The notes: a model not told the origin generated them from the letters alone. DNA of 64,000 nt from Shimia sp047124445 (GCF_047124445.1 NZ_CP138921.1:3286001-3350000); one strand, 5' to 3'. Positions 52,303-60,341 are shown, numbered from the stretch's first letter. Program-made: numbers and translations.

Positions 52303-53771
52303 CTCCACAGAATATTCCCGTGCATTCCCCCGCTGTCCCCGCCCCTGAAGCTTTTACAGATGCCAAAGCCGCTGTGGCGCGTCTGGAAGAGCTGTATCAG
52401 ATTGCCACCACCTACCTGAGCGATCAGTTCCGCCGCGCACTGCGCAAAGGGCCGGATGGGCATCGCATTCGCGCGTTTTACCCTGAGATCCGGATCACCA
52501 CGACCAGCTTTGCGCAGATCGACAGCCGGCTGAGTTTTGGCCACGTGGCCGAGCCGGGGGTGCATGCCACCACCGTGACGCGGCCGGATTTGTTCCGGAA
52601 CTATCTGGAACAGCAGATCGCGCTTTTGCTGGAAAACCACGGCGTGCCGGTGGTGATTGGCGCTTCCGCAACGCCAATTCCGGTGCATTTTGCGGTGGCG
52701 GCGCAGAGCGACATGACTGTGCCTCAAGAGGGAGCGGCGGATTTCACCCTGCGTGACATCTTTGATGTGCCGGACCTGTCGACCACAAACGATGACATTG
52801 TGAATGGCACGGCAGAGGTCAATGGCGTGGCCCCACTGGCGCCGTTCACCGCGCAGCGGGTGGATTACTCTTTGGCGCGGTTGAGTCATTATACGGCCAC
52901 CGATCCAGAGCATTTCCAGAACCACGTGTTGTTCACCAACTACCAGTTCTATGTGACCGAGTTCGAAGCTTATGCGCGGCAGATGCTGGATGATCCCAAC
53001 TCGGGTTACACCAGCTTTGTCAGCACCGGGAACGTGGAGATTTCGGACGCGGAAACGCCGATTGCTCCGGTCGATAAGCAGCCTCAGATGCCGACTTACC
53101 ACCTCAAGCGGGAAGATGGCTCCGGCATCACTTTGGTGAACATCGGTGTGGGGCCTTCCAACGCGAAGACCGCCACGGATCACATTGCGGTGCTGCGCCC
53201 ACATGCCTGGATCATGGTTGGGCATTGCGCGGGCTTGCGGAACTCGCAAAGCCTGGGCGATTTTGTCCTGGCGCATGCCTATTTGCGCGAAGACCATGTG
53301 TTGGATGATGACCTGCCAATCTGGGTGCCGATCCCGGCGCTGGCCGAAGTGCAGACCTCCATGGAAAGCGCGGTGGCTGAGGTGACCGAACTGTCTGGCT
53401 TTGAGCTGAAGCGGGTGATGCGGACCGGCACGGTGGCCACCATCGACAACCGGAACTGGGAACTGCGGGAGCATACAGGGCCGGTGCAGCGTTTGAGCCA
53501 ATCCCGCGCCATTGCGTTGGATATGGAGAGTGCGACAATTGCCGCGAATGGCTATCGATTCCGGGTGCCGTATGGGACGCTTTTGTGTGTCAGCGACAAG
53601 CCGCTTCATGGTGAATTAAAGCTTCCCGGCATGGCGTCAGACTTCTATAAGACACAGGTCGCGCGGCATTTGCTGATTGGCATCCGCGCCATGGAAAGCT
53701 TACGCGAAATGCCTCTGGAACGGCTACATTCGCGGAAATTGCGCTCATTTGATGAGACAGCCTTCCTCTGA
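52299..53771 (+). CDS. amn: AMP nucleosidase
   Basis: A 490-residue enzyme that splits AMP into adenine and ribose 5-phosphate. The N-terminal regulatory domain (about 1-175) is followed by a nucleoside-phosphorylase-like catalytic domain with VNIGVGPSNAKTATDHIAVLRPHAWIMVGHCAG and, near the C-terminus, ALDMESATIAANGYRF carrying the catalytic acidic pair. Length fits Amn. It is translationally coupled to adenine deaminase. Confidence 0.96.
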   Translation: MTPQNIPVHSPAVPAPEAFTDAKAAVARLEELYQIATTYLSDQFRRALRKGPDGHRIRAFYPEIRITTTSFAQIDSRLSFGHVAEPGVHATTVTRPDLFRNYLEQQIALLLENHGVPVVIGASATPIPVHFAVAAQSDMTVPQEGAADFTLRDIFDVPDLSTTNDDIVNGTAEVNGVAPLAPFTAQRVDYSLARLSHYTATDPEHFQNHVLFTNYQFYVTEFEAYARQMLDDPNSGYTSFVSTGNVEISDAETPIAPVDKQPQMPTYHLKREDGSGITLVNIGVGPSNAKTATDHIAVLRPHAWIMVGHCAGLRNSQSLGDFVLAHAYLREDHVLDDDLPIWVPIPALAEVQTSMESAVAEVTELSGFELKRVMRTGTVATIDNRNWELREHTGPVQRLSQSRAIALDMESATIAANGYRFRVPYGTLLCVSDKPLHGELKLPGMASDFYKTQVARHLLIGIRAMESLREMPLERLHSRKLRSFDETAFL

Positions 53772-53817
53772 CCCTACGGAAATCTGTGGAAAACCCTTAA
53801 AAACCTCGTTTTTTGGC

Positions 53818-53833
53818 ACACAATTTATTGTGT
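53818..53833. promoter_or_regulatory. 16-bp palindrome in the HU promoter region
   Basis: ACACAA-TTTA-TTGTGT is a perfect inverted repeat 70 bp before the HU start, in a 132-bp AT-rich gap. It may be an operator or a short hairpin in the 5' leader. Confidence 0.45.
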
Positions 53834-53903
53834 TCACCCACAACATCCCGTTAAATGCCGGGCGTGAGGCCCAAGTAATCGGGCAGACTAATGGAGACCT
53901 GAA

Positions 53904-54191
53904 ATGGCAAAACCGATGACCAAGACCCAACTCGTTGCCGCGCTGGCCGAAGATATGGGCTCTGACAAGAAATCCGCAGGCGCAGCTCTGGAAGCCGTTT
54001 GTGCACTGATCACCCGCGAAGTTTCCGCTGGTGGCGCTGTGACCCTGCCAGGCGTTGGCAAAATCTACTGCCGTGAGCGTCCTGAGCGTATGGTTCGCAA
54101 CCCGGCAACTGGTGAGCAGATCAAGAAAGACGCGGACAAGGTTGTGAAAATGACCATCGCCAAAGCGCTGAAAGACAGCGTGAACGGCTGA
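53904..54191 (+). CDS. HU-family DNA-binding protein
   Basis: A 95-residue nucleoid protein. KTQLVAALAEDMGSDKKSAGAALEAV forms the N-terminal helices, VTLPGVGKIYCRERPERMVRNPATGEQIK the beta arms, with the conserved RNPATGE tip, and KMTIAKALKDSVNG the C-terminal helix. It bends and compacts DNA as a dimer. Codon bias indicates high expression. It has its own promoter region and a strong terminator. Confidence 0.95.
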   Translation: MAKPMTKTQLVAALAEDMGSDKKSAGAALEAVCALITREVSAGGAVTLPGVGKIYCRERPERMVRNPATGEQIKKDADKVVKMTIAKALKDSVNG

Positions 54192-54212
54192 TCGCTCTGA
54201 TCATTGTTACGG

Positions 54213-54246
54213 AAAGGGTCGCTCGTTTGAGCGACCCTTTTTGTTT
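54213..54246. terminator. Intrinsic terminator of the HU gene, shared with cysK
   Basis: AAAGGGTCGCTC (54213-54224) and GAGCGACCCTTT (54229-54240) form a perfect 12-bp stem with a GTTT loop, flanked by a T-rich run on the plus strand. It lies between convergent stop codons and probably also serves cysK. Confidence 0.93.
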
Positions 54247-55311
54247 TTACAGCTGCGCGCTGGGCGTGGAGTGGGAGATGGTGATCTCTTCGTCGGACAT
54301 GCCCTCAGCAATGCCCTCAAACAGCGGCGTTGACAGGTAGCGCTCCCCGGTGTCGGGCAGCATCACAAGGATGTTGGCACCTTCCGGAGCCGTCTGCGCG
54401 ACTTCAATGGCGGCGGCCAGTGTGGCGCCGGCAGAGATACCCACCAGAATGCCTTCTTCGGCGGCGAGGCGTTGCGACCACTGGATGCCGTCCGGACCAG
54501 GTGTTTTGATCAGCTGATCGTAGCCGCCTTTGTCCAGCGCTTCTTGCAGCACCCAAGGGATGAAGTCTGGTGTCCAGCCCTGGATGGGATGCGGTTCAAA
54601 AGCCGGATGGCTCTCGGTGGCCTGATTGGCGTCGTCGCGTGTGTTGACGTACCCAGAGTCCACCAGCGCGGCGTTGGCGGGCTCAGACAGGATGATCTTG
54701 GTGTCCGGGCTTTCGCGGCGCAGCACACGGGACACCCCTGCGACGGTGCCGCCGGTGCCGTAGCCGGTGACCCAATAGTCCAGAGATGTGTCGGTAAAGT
54801 CGTTGAGAATTTCCCTTGCGGTGGTGTGTTCGTGCATGTCCGCGTTGTCCGCGGTCTCAAACTGGCTGGCGAGGAACCAGCCGTTTTGCTCGGCCAGTTC
54901 TTGTGCCTTCTTGTACATGCCAAAGCCTTTTTGGGCTTTGGGTGTCAGCACAACCTTGGCACCCAGGAAGCGCATCAGGCGACGGCGTTCCACCGAGAAA
55001 GCCTCAGACATGGTGATGACCAGGGGGTAGCCTTTGGCGGCGCAGACCATGGCGAGGCCGATGCCGGTGTTGCCCGAGGTGGCTTCTACTACGGTTTGAC
55101 CGGGTTTCAGGCGGCCGTCTTTTTCCGCGGCCTCAATGATGTTGAGCGCAAGACGGTCTTTCACGGAGCCCGCCGGGTTGGCGGCTTCGAATTTGACAAA
55201 CATGTTCACATGTTTGGGGGCAATCCGGTTCAGGCGGACAACAGGGGTGTCGCCTACCGTGTCCAGAATGCTGTCATAGCGGCGGCCGCGGCCTTGAGTT
55301 TGGCGGGGCAT
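54247..55311 (-). CDS. cysK: Cysteine synthase A
   Basis: A 354-residue PLP enzyme that makes cysteine from O-acetylserine and sulfide. The PLP lysine is Lys51 in NPAGSVKDR, and the substrate loop is EATSGNTGIGL. AGGAGG fixes the start at 55311. It is about 30 residues longer than E. coli CysK. The extra length is partly an insertion after ILSEPANAALVDSGYV (about residues 220-255), near the active-site entrance. A cystathionine beta-synthase-like activity cannot be excluded. Confidence 0.93.
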   Translation of the reverse strand: MPRQTQGRGRRYDSILDTVGDTPVVRLNRIAPKHVNMFVKFEAANPAGSVKDRLALNIIEAAEKDGRLKPGQTVVEATSGNTGIGLAMVCAAKGYPLVITMSEAFSVERRRLMRFLGAKVVLTPKAQKGFGMYKKAQELAEQNGWFLASQFETADNADMHEHTTAREILNDFTDTSLDYWVTGYGTGGTVAGVSRVLRRESPDTKIILSEPANAALVDSGYVNTRDDANQATESHPAFEPHPIQGWTPDFIPWVLQEALDKGGYDQLIKTPGPDGIQWSQRLAAEEGILVGISAGATLAAAIEVAQTAPEGANILVMLPDTGERYLSTPLFEGIAEGMSDEEITISHSTPSAQL

Positions 55312-55462
55312 GGGCGCCTCCTTTACTGGTACTTTCACAATTCAAGCTAAGCGGCGTTTGCCAAAAACGGTAGGCCTGAGAAAGTCGCGGGCGGAAATAA
55401 GAACGAGTCATCTGGCCCGCGAAAATTAGGGTGACGGCGTTTTTTGTCAGGCGCGTGACGGA

Positions 55463-55495
55463 AAACAAAAAAGGCCGCAGCGCGAAGCTGCGGCC
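55463..55495 (-). terminator. Intrinsic terminator of the dctP gene
   Basis: GGCCGCAGC (55473-55481) and GCTGCGGCC (55487-55495) form a perfect 9-bp stem with a GCGAA loop. On the minus strand it is followed by TTTTTTGTTTT. Confidence 0.9.
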
Positions 55496-55518
55496 AATCT
55501 TGTTCGCGAAAGTCAGAG

Positions 55519-56562
55519 TTACATGTTGTTCTTTTTGTACTCTTCCATCAGTGCCTTGGCTTCGTCGATCAGCGCTTGACCGTCGATGCCGCGCTTGTCC
55601 ATGTCGGCAATCCAGGTGGCATAGATCGGCTCTACCACCTCGGCCCACTTGGCAGCGTCTTCCGCAGACACAGTCACGATGTTGTTGCCACGAGCGACTG
55701 CCAGATCACGGGCAGGCGCGTCCATGTCCTGCATCACACCGCCAGCAAAAATGGAGAACTCAACGCCAGAGTTGTTGTCCATGACAGCTTTCAGATCGTC
55801 CGGCATGGACTCATAACGGTCTTTGTTCATCGCCAGTACAAAGGTCAGCGTGTAGAGCGCGTTGCCTTCAAACTCGGTGTGGTTGCCGACCAGCTCTGGC
55901 ACTTTCAGGGCTGCGGTCACTTCCCATGGGATTGTGGTGCCGTCGATCACACCTTTGGACAGTGCTTCTGGCACTGCAGGCACAGGCATACCGATTGGCG
56001 ACGCACCGGTTTGTTTCAACAGGTCGTTCACCAGACGGGAGCCGCCACGGATTTTCATACCTTTGAGGTCATCCGGCGTGGTCACAGGCGCGTTGGTGTG
56101 GAACATGCCGGGGCCATGCACCCAGGTGCCGAAGATCTTTAGGTTCTTGAACTCGGAGTCCTTCATATGGGTGTCAAACATTTTGGCATAGGCGTAGGAG
56201 CCCGCGCGCGCGTCTTCGACCATGAAGGGCAGTTCAAACACTTCGGTGGATGGATAGCGGCCCGGGGTATAGCCCACCACGGTCCAGACGATGTCGGCCA
56301 CGCCATCAATGGCTTGGTCCATCAGTTCCGGGGGCTTGCCACCCAGAGACATGGCAGCGTAGCGCTCGATCTTGATGCGGCCTTCGCTGTCTTTCTCAAT
56401 TGCGTCTGCCCAAACGTCCAGAATCAGCTTTGGCACATTGGCCTGCGGTGGCAGGAACTGGTGCATGCGCAGGGTCACGTCTTGGGCCAGCGCGGTGGTG
56501 GCGCTGAGCGCCATGGCAGCGCCGGCGGCGAGTAGTTTGGCAATAGGTTTGCGCAGGGTCAT
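55519..56562 (-). CDS. TRAP transporter solute-binding protein, DctP family
   Basis: A 347-residue periplasmic protein with a signal peptide cleaved after ALA (about residue 26) and the DctP fold. The Arg that binds the ligand carboxylate is likely in the segment GMKIRGGSRLVND, and IPWEVTAALK and the C-terminal helix are typical. The ligand is probably an organic acid. GGGAGG precedes the start. No DctQ or DctM membrane subunit is adjacent, so it is an orphan binding protein with its own terminator. Confidence 0.93.
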   Translation of the reverse strand: MTLRKPIAKLLAAGAAMALSATTALAQDVTLRMHQFLPPQANVPKLILDVWADAIEKDSEGRIKIERYAAMSLGGKPPELMDQAIDGVADIVWTVVGYTPGRYPSTEVFELPFMVEDARAGSYAYAKMFDTHMKDSEFKNLKIFGTWVHGPGMFHTNAPVTTPDDLKGMKIRGGSRLVNDLLKQTGASPIGMPVPAVPEALSKGVIDGTTIPWEVTAALKVPELVGNHTEFEGNALYTLTFVLAMNKDRYESMPDDLKAVMDNNSGVEFSIFAGGVMQDMDAPARDLAVARGNNIVTVSAEDAAKWAEVVEPIYATWIADMDKRGIDGQALIDEAKALMEEYKKNNM

Positions 56563-56697
56563 GAGGGTCCTCCCGATTAGTCTTTTCTCCCAATTGAGAA
56601 GAGTGTTGTTGATGCAGCGCGTCCTGCCAAGGGAAATTTGACCAGTTGGACATGTTTCTTTGTTTTTACGCTCTAATCCTGCCTAAAACGCTTGGGA

Positions 56698-56712
56698 CAA
56701 AATGACATTTTG
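56698..56712. promoter_or_regulatory. 15-bp palindrome CAAAATGACATTTTG
   Basis: A perfect inverted repeat of seven bases with a 1-nt centre, about midway between dctP and tupB. Candidate operator; regulator unknown. Confidence 0.45.
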
Positions 56713-56749
56713 GTGGTCGGCTGGGTGGACAATTTGCGCCAAACACATG

Positions 56750-56762
56750 GGGTAAGTTACCC
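56750..56762. promoter_or_regulatory. 13-bp palindrome GGGTAAGTTACCC
   Basis: A perfect inverted repeat of six bases with a 1-nt centre, 135 bp before tupB. Candidate operator for the tungstate operon; it does not resemble the ModE consensus as far as I can judge. Confidence 0.45.
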
Positions 56763-56830
56763 TCAATTCACAAATTAAATCCGCCCTATTGCCTCAGCGG
56801 CGAAATGGCACAATGACAATGAGCGACACT

Positions 56831-56871
56831 GCCAGACACGCGGCACTGTCTGGCCGCCGAATGCGGTGGCC
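56831..56871 (+). promoter_or_regulatory. Overlapping leader hairpins of the tup operon
   Basis: Hairpin A pairs GCCAGACA (56831-56838) with TGTCTGGC (56847-56854). Hairpin B pairs GGCCGCCG (56852-56859) with CGGTGGCC (56864-56871), one G-U included. They compete for 56852-56854. A third pairing, GACACTGCC with GGCACTGTC (56825-56833 and 56842-56850, one mismatch), is also possible. The GGGAGGGG ribosome-binding sequence follows at 56875-56882. Alternative structures before a metal-transport operon suggest RNA-level control. Confidence 0.45.
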
Positions 56872-56897
56872 ATAGGGAGGGGCACCAGAGCGGTTGC

Positions 56898-57602
56898 ATG
56901 AATGAATTACTGGCAGGCCTGCTGGAAGCGGGCCGACTGATCGTTACATTTGATGCGGATCTGATCGAGATTTCGCTGCGCTCCTTGCGCGTGACGCTGA
57001 CCGCGGTGGCGATTGCCTCTGCCATCGGCTTGCCGCTGGGCTGTTGGTTGGCGGTACGACGGTTCCGCTTTCGTCGGCTTGTGATTGCGACTCTGAACGC
57101 GCTGATGGGCCTGCCGCCGGTTGTGGTGGGTCTGATTGTCTATCTGATGCTGTCGCGGGCTGGACCTTTTGGCGTGTTTGGGTTGTTGTTCACCCCGACC
57201 GCGATGATCATCGCGCAGGTGATCATTTTGACCCCGCTGATTGCCTCGATTGCCCATCAGGCCATTCGCGAGCTTTGGGCGCAGTATCACGATCTGCTGA
57301 TTTCACTGAACACCACCCGCTGGCAGCGCATTGCGACGTTGTTGTGGGACGGGCGTCGGGCGCTCTTGACCGCATCGCTGGCCGGGTTTGGCCGCGGTAT
57401 TGGTGAGGTGGGCGCGATCATGATCGTGGGTGGCAACATCGATAATGCGACCCGTGTTTTGACCACCGCGATTTCGCTGGAGACCGGCAAGGGCAACTTC
57501 TCTCTCGCCTTGGCTTTGGGTTTTGTACTGATTGGTTTGGCAGTGCTGGTGAACCTGTTGATCCACACCTTATCGCGGACGGAGGTGAGTGGCCGATGGT
57601 GA
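56898..57602 (+). CDS. tupB: Tungstate ABC transporter permease
   Basis: A 234-residue membrane protein with about five hydrophobic segments and the ABC permease loop ASLAGFGRGIGEVGAIMIVGGNI near residues 157-179. SLNTTRWQRI and LNALMGLPPVVVGL are characteristic of TupB/WtpB rather than ModB. The gene order permease, ATPase, binding protein, with overlaps of 7 and 4 nt, forms one operon. Transport of tungstate rather than molybdate is inferred from the TupA sequence. Confidence 0.92.
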   Translation: MNELLAGLLEAGRLIVTFDADLIEISLRSLRVTLTAVAIASAIGLPLGCWLAVRRFRFRRLVIATLNALMGLPPVVVGLIVYLMLSRAGPFGVFGLLFTPTAMIIAQVIILTPLIASIAHQAIRELWAQYHDLLISLNTTRWQRIATLLWDGRRALLTASLAGFGRGIGEVGAIMIVGGNIDNATRVLTTAISLETGKGNFSLALALGFVLIGLAVLVNLLIHTLSRTEVSGRW

Positions 57603-58315
57603 CCTCTATTCTCCCTCTTAATGTGACAGATGCGGTGGTGCGCCGACGCGGCAAGACCTTATTGGGGCCGGTGAGCACCACGGTGAGTGACAGCGGCCTG
57701 TCGATAGTGATGGGGCCAAATGGGGCCGGGAAAACCACGTTGTTGCGCCTGTTGCACGGCATGGAGCGTGTGTCCGGCGGGGGATCACTTCAATGGCAAA
57801 TCCCCGAAGAAGATGCCCGCGCGCTACAGGCCTTTGTATTCCAGTCCCCAATCATGATGCGGCGCACGGCGCTGGACAATGTGGCTTATCCGCTGATGAC
57901 ACATGGGGTGTCCAAAAAGGAGGCTCGGTCCCGTGCGGCGGAGTGGCTGGAGCGTGTCGGCTTGGCTGACAGTGCGCAAAAACAGGCCACGGTGCTGTCT
58001 GGCGGAGAGCGTCAGAAGCTGGCACTGGCGCGGGCCTTGATCCGCAAACCAGAAATTCTGTTCCTTGACGAGCCCTGCGCCAATCTGGATGGCCGGGCGA
58101 CGCGGGAATTTGAGACGCTGCTGATGCAGGCGTTCAAAGAGGGAACACGCGTGGTGATGTCCACGCACGACATTGGTCAGGCACGGCGGCTGGCGGAGGA
58201 TGTTTGGTTCATCCACCACGGCCAAATTCTGGAGCAGACACCTGCAGCGGAATTTTTTGCCTCACCTAAAACAAGTGAAGCGCGCGCATTTCTTAAAGGA
58301 GACATAGTCGAATGA
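57596..58315 (+). CDS. tupC: Tungstate ABC transporter ATP-binding protein
   Basis: A 239-residue ATPase with Walker A GPNGAGKTT (about residues 39-47), the Q-loop in FVFQSPIMM, signature LSGGERQKLALARAL and Walker B ILFLDEPCANLDG. It lacks the C-terminal molybdate-binding domain of ModC. GGAGG at 57581 precedes the start. It drives tungstate uptake with TupB. Confidence 0.92.
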   Translation: MVTSILPLNVTDAVVRRRGKTLLGPVSTTVSDSGLSIVMGPNGAGKTTLLRLLHGMERVSGGGSLQWQIPEEDARALQAFVFQSPIMMRRTALDNVAYPLMTHGVSKKEARSRAAEWLERVGLADSAQKQATVLSGGERQKLALARALIRKPEILFLDEPCANLDGRATREFETLLMQAFKEGTRVVMSTHDIGQARRLAEDVWFIHHGQILEQTPAAEFFASPKTSEARAFLKGDIVE

Positions 58316-59121
58316 AGTTTGGTACAACGCTTGCCGCGGTGGCCTTTGCACTGAGCAGTGTGATGGCAACGGCAGACACCATGAAGATGGCGGTCACAAC
58401 CTCGTTCCACAACTCGGGCCTGTCGGATGTTCTGTTGCCAGAAATCCAGAAAGACCTGGGGCTGGAAGTACAGCTTTTGGTGGTTGGCACCGGTCAGGCC
58501 CTGCGTCTGGGCGAGGCTGGGGACGTGGACGCGATCCTGGTGCATTCCAAGAAGGCGGAAGAAGCGTTTGTTGCGGGCGGCTACGGTACGCACCGTCGTG
58601 AGATCATGTACAACGATTTTGTGCTGATTGGCCCCAATGCCGATCCTGCCAAAATCGCTGAGTCCGAAACCGTAGTGCAGGCACTGTCCGCGATTTCCGA
58701 AACCAAGGCTGCGTTTGTGAGCCGCGGTGACGACAGCGGCACCCACAAGAAAGAGCTGTCGCTCTGGGCAGAGGCCGGTGTGGATGCGGATGCCCGCTCC
58801 GTGGATTGGTACAAGGAAGCCGGTGCCGGTATGGGCGCGTCCCTGAATACCGCGTCTGGCATGAACGGCTACATCATGAGCGACCGCGCAAGCTGGCTCA
58901 AGTTTGGCAACAAAGGCGATCTGGCGCTGCTGTATTCTGGCGATCCGGAACTGTTCAACCAGTATGCCTATATTCCGGTGAACCCGGAGAAGCACGGCCA
59001 CGTGCAGGCAGAACTGGCGCAGAAGCTGGAAGCCTGGCTGGTGAGTGACCGCGCCAAAGAATTGATCGACGGCTACACTTTGAAAGGTGGCCGCCTGTTT
59101 ATCTTCAACGCGGAACAGTAA
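58312..59121 (+). CDS. tupA: Tungstate-binding periplasmic protein
   Basis: A 269-residue protein with a signal peptide (cleavage near residue 20, VMATA) and the TupA anion-binding motifs: TTSFHNSGL at the N-terminus of the mature protein (the usual TTTSxxDSGL position) and SRGDDSGTHKKEL in the middle, whose Ser, Arg and Thr hydrogen-bond the oxyanion. The C-terminus ends LKGGRLFIFNAEQ. AGGAG precedes the start. Last gene of the tup operon. Confidence 0.93.
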   Translation: MKFGTTLAAVAFALSSVMATADTMKMAVTTSFHNSGLSDVLLPEIQKDLGLEVQLLVVGTGQALRLGEAGDVDAILVHSKKAEEAFVAGGYGTHRREIMYNDFVLIGPNADPAKIAESETVVQALSAISETKAAFVSRGDDSGTHKKELSLWAEAGVDADARSVDWYKEAGAGMGASLNTASGMNGYIMSDRASWLKFGNKGDLALLYSGDPELFNQYAYIPVNPEKHGHVQAELAQKLEAWLVSDRAKELIDGYTLKGGRLFIFNAEQ

Positions 59122-59129
59122 ACCTGTTG

Positions 59130-59160
59130 GTGCACGTCACTCGTCTGGGGAGACGTGCAC
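59130..59160. terminator. Bidirectional hairpin at the end of tupA, overlapping the DUF6505 3' end
   Basis: GTGCACGTC (59130-59138) and GACGTGCAC (59152-59160) form a perfect 9-bp stem with a 13-nt loop. The right arm lies inside the last codons of the convergent gene, so one hairpin serves both transcripts. There is no long U-run on either side. Confidence 0.6.
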
Positions 59161-59616
59161 TGCAAATTGCTCCAACTCGGCTTCCGCTGGCGCAATGCTG
59201 CGGAATTGCTCTTTCACACCGGCGTCGGTGAGTTCACGAGCCACAGTCAGAAGCGTGTTGGCTTCATGTTCGGCGCAGAGATCGGCCATATGGGAAATCT
59301 CCTCGGACGCCACCGGACGCGCAGCCTCCAAAGACGGCGCACCGTAGACATCCACAAAATGCTGAGCGAGCGCGTCGGTGAGGGCTTCGACCTCTGCCGG
59401 CTCGATGGTGGTGACCGCGACAAAAGTTACGCGGCCAAAGGTTTCCACACCCAGCCAGCCATTGGCAAACGCCTGACGCGCCTTGCCAGTCAGATCCGCC
59501 TCGGACCAGTTGGAAAACTCAAACCCACCGCTGATCGCCCATTCACCGGTGCGGGCCGGGTTGAAGTAGACCCGTTGGTCGCTTTCATCAAAGTGGATCG
59601 CACGTGCCAGAAGCAT
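59137..59616 (-). CDS. DUF6505 family protein
   Basis: A 159-residue acidic cytoplasmic protein (MLLARAIHFDESDQRVYF... ending QFAVHVSPDE). I recognise it as the small DUF6505 family found in formate-dehydrogenase neighbourhoods of alphaproteobacteria, with no known function. The mid-part GWLGVETFGRVTFVAVTTIE suggests a beta-rich core, and the C-terminal half is helical. A GGAGA site precedes the start at 59616, which overlaps the upstream stop by one base. Confidence 0.78.
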   Translation of the reverse strand: MLLARAIHFDESDQRVYFNPARTGEWAISGGFEFSNWSEADLTGKARQAFANGWLGVETFGRVTFVAVTTIEPAEVEALTDALAQHFVDVYGAPSLEAARPVASEEISHMADLCAEHEANTLLTVARELTDAGVKEQFRSIAPAEAELEQFAVHVSPDE

Positions 59617-60341
59617 CAGCTGTCTCCTTCTAAAAGGCGGCTGAGGGGCAGCAGGCGGGTGTCCTCGCCGCTGCGCAGGAGCGCGCCAAAGTGTTCGTCT
59701 GTGCCAACAAAAGTGCCGGCTTCTGTGTCGGTGCCAAAGGCCCATTCAACCTCTTCACCGAGGTTGTGGGCCAGGCCGCGCCATTCGGTGTTGAGCGGTT
59801 TGAGCCCCTCGTCTTCCATGCGGTTGACCCAGACCAGCGTGTGCCGCACCCATGCGCTCAAGAGCGTGTCAGGTGTGACGTCCACACAGCCTTCCTCATA
59901 AAGCGCGGTTTGGTCCGGTGTCGCACCGGGCGTTTCCGAATCCTTAGGGATCAGGGGCAATTCCAGGCCAACCACCAGCCAGTCTGGCACTTCACTCGCC
60001 TCTTGCGTGGAGGCTGCGACGCGCATCCGACCACAGCGGGCACCGTTGACCAAGATACCACCAGGCCAATCCAGATGCACCGCAACCTCGGGCGGGGCCA
60101 ATGCGCCAAGGGCGTTTTGAAAGCCAATGGCGCAGCTGATCAGCACGGGCATCGCTTCGGTCAACGGCACCTCGGGTGCAAAGACAATAGCGGCGCGCAG
60201 CTGATCTGCGGCGAGGTTGTAGACCACAAGCCCCGCGTCACATCCCATGATCGCTTGAGTCTTGGCTTTGGCAAAAGGGTCCGCGCTGCCACTCAGCGCG
60301 AGCCCTTCAAAAAGCGGTGGGAACTGCGGGGCGTCACTCAT
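59616..60341 (-). CDS. Biotin/lipoate ligase-like protein with DUF4444 domain
   Basis: A 241-residue protein with a BPL/LplA-like N-terminal half and a C-terminal DUF4444-type part (EEGCVDVTPDTLLSAWVRHTL). At the position of the ligase motif KWPND...GxK it reads D91-W-P-G-G and G100-A-R, so the lysine needed for adenylate chemistry is replaced. The GRGR nucleotide loop is also not seen. It may bind a cofactor or act as a non-catalytic maturation factor. Translationally coupled to Mrp (4-nt overlap) and DUF6505 (1-nt overlap). Confidence 0.82.
   Translation of the reverse strand: MSDAPQFPPLFEGLALSGSADPFAKAKTQAIMGCDAGLVVYNLAADQLRAAIVFAPEVPLTEAMPVLISCAIGFQNALGALAPPEVAVHLDWPGGILVNGARCGRMRVAASTQEASEVPDWLVVGLELPLIPKDSETPGATPDQTALYEEGCVDVTPDTLLSAWVRHTLVWVNRMEDEGLKPLNTEWRGLAHNLGEEVEWAFGTDTEAGTFVGTDEHFGALLRSGEDTRLLPLSRLLEGDS

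Larger units (their letters stand above)
56563..56897 (+). promoter_or_regulatory. Intergenic region with dyads and leader hairpins upstream of tupBCA
   Basis: The 335-bp divergent gap between dctP and tupB holds no gene. It contains two perfect short palindromes (56698-56712 and 56750-56762) and two GC-rich hairpins that share bases (56831-56871), just upstream of the tupB ribosome-binding site. The dctP promoter must also be here. Confidence 0.6.

Noticed and set aside
56825..56882. Firm call of a Moco/Tuco riboswitch
   Set aside because: The hairpins are suggestive but the conserved core could not be confirmed by eye. Kept as a hypothesis only.
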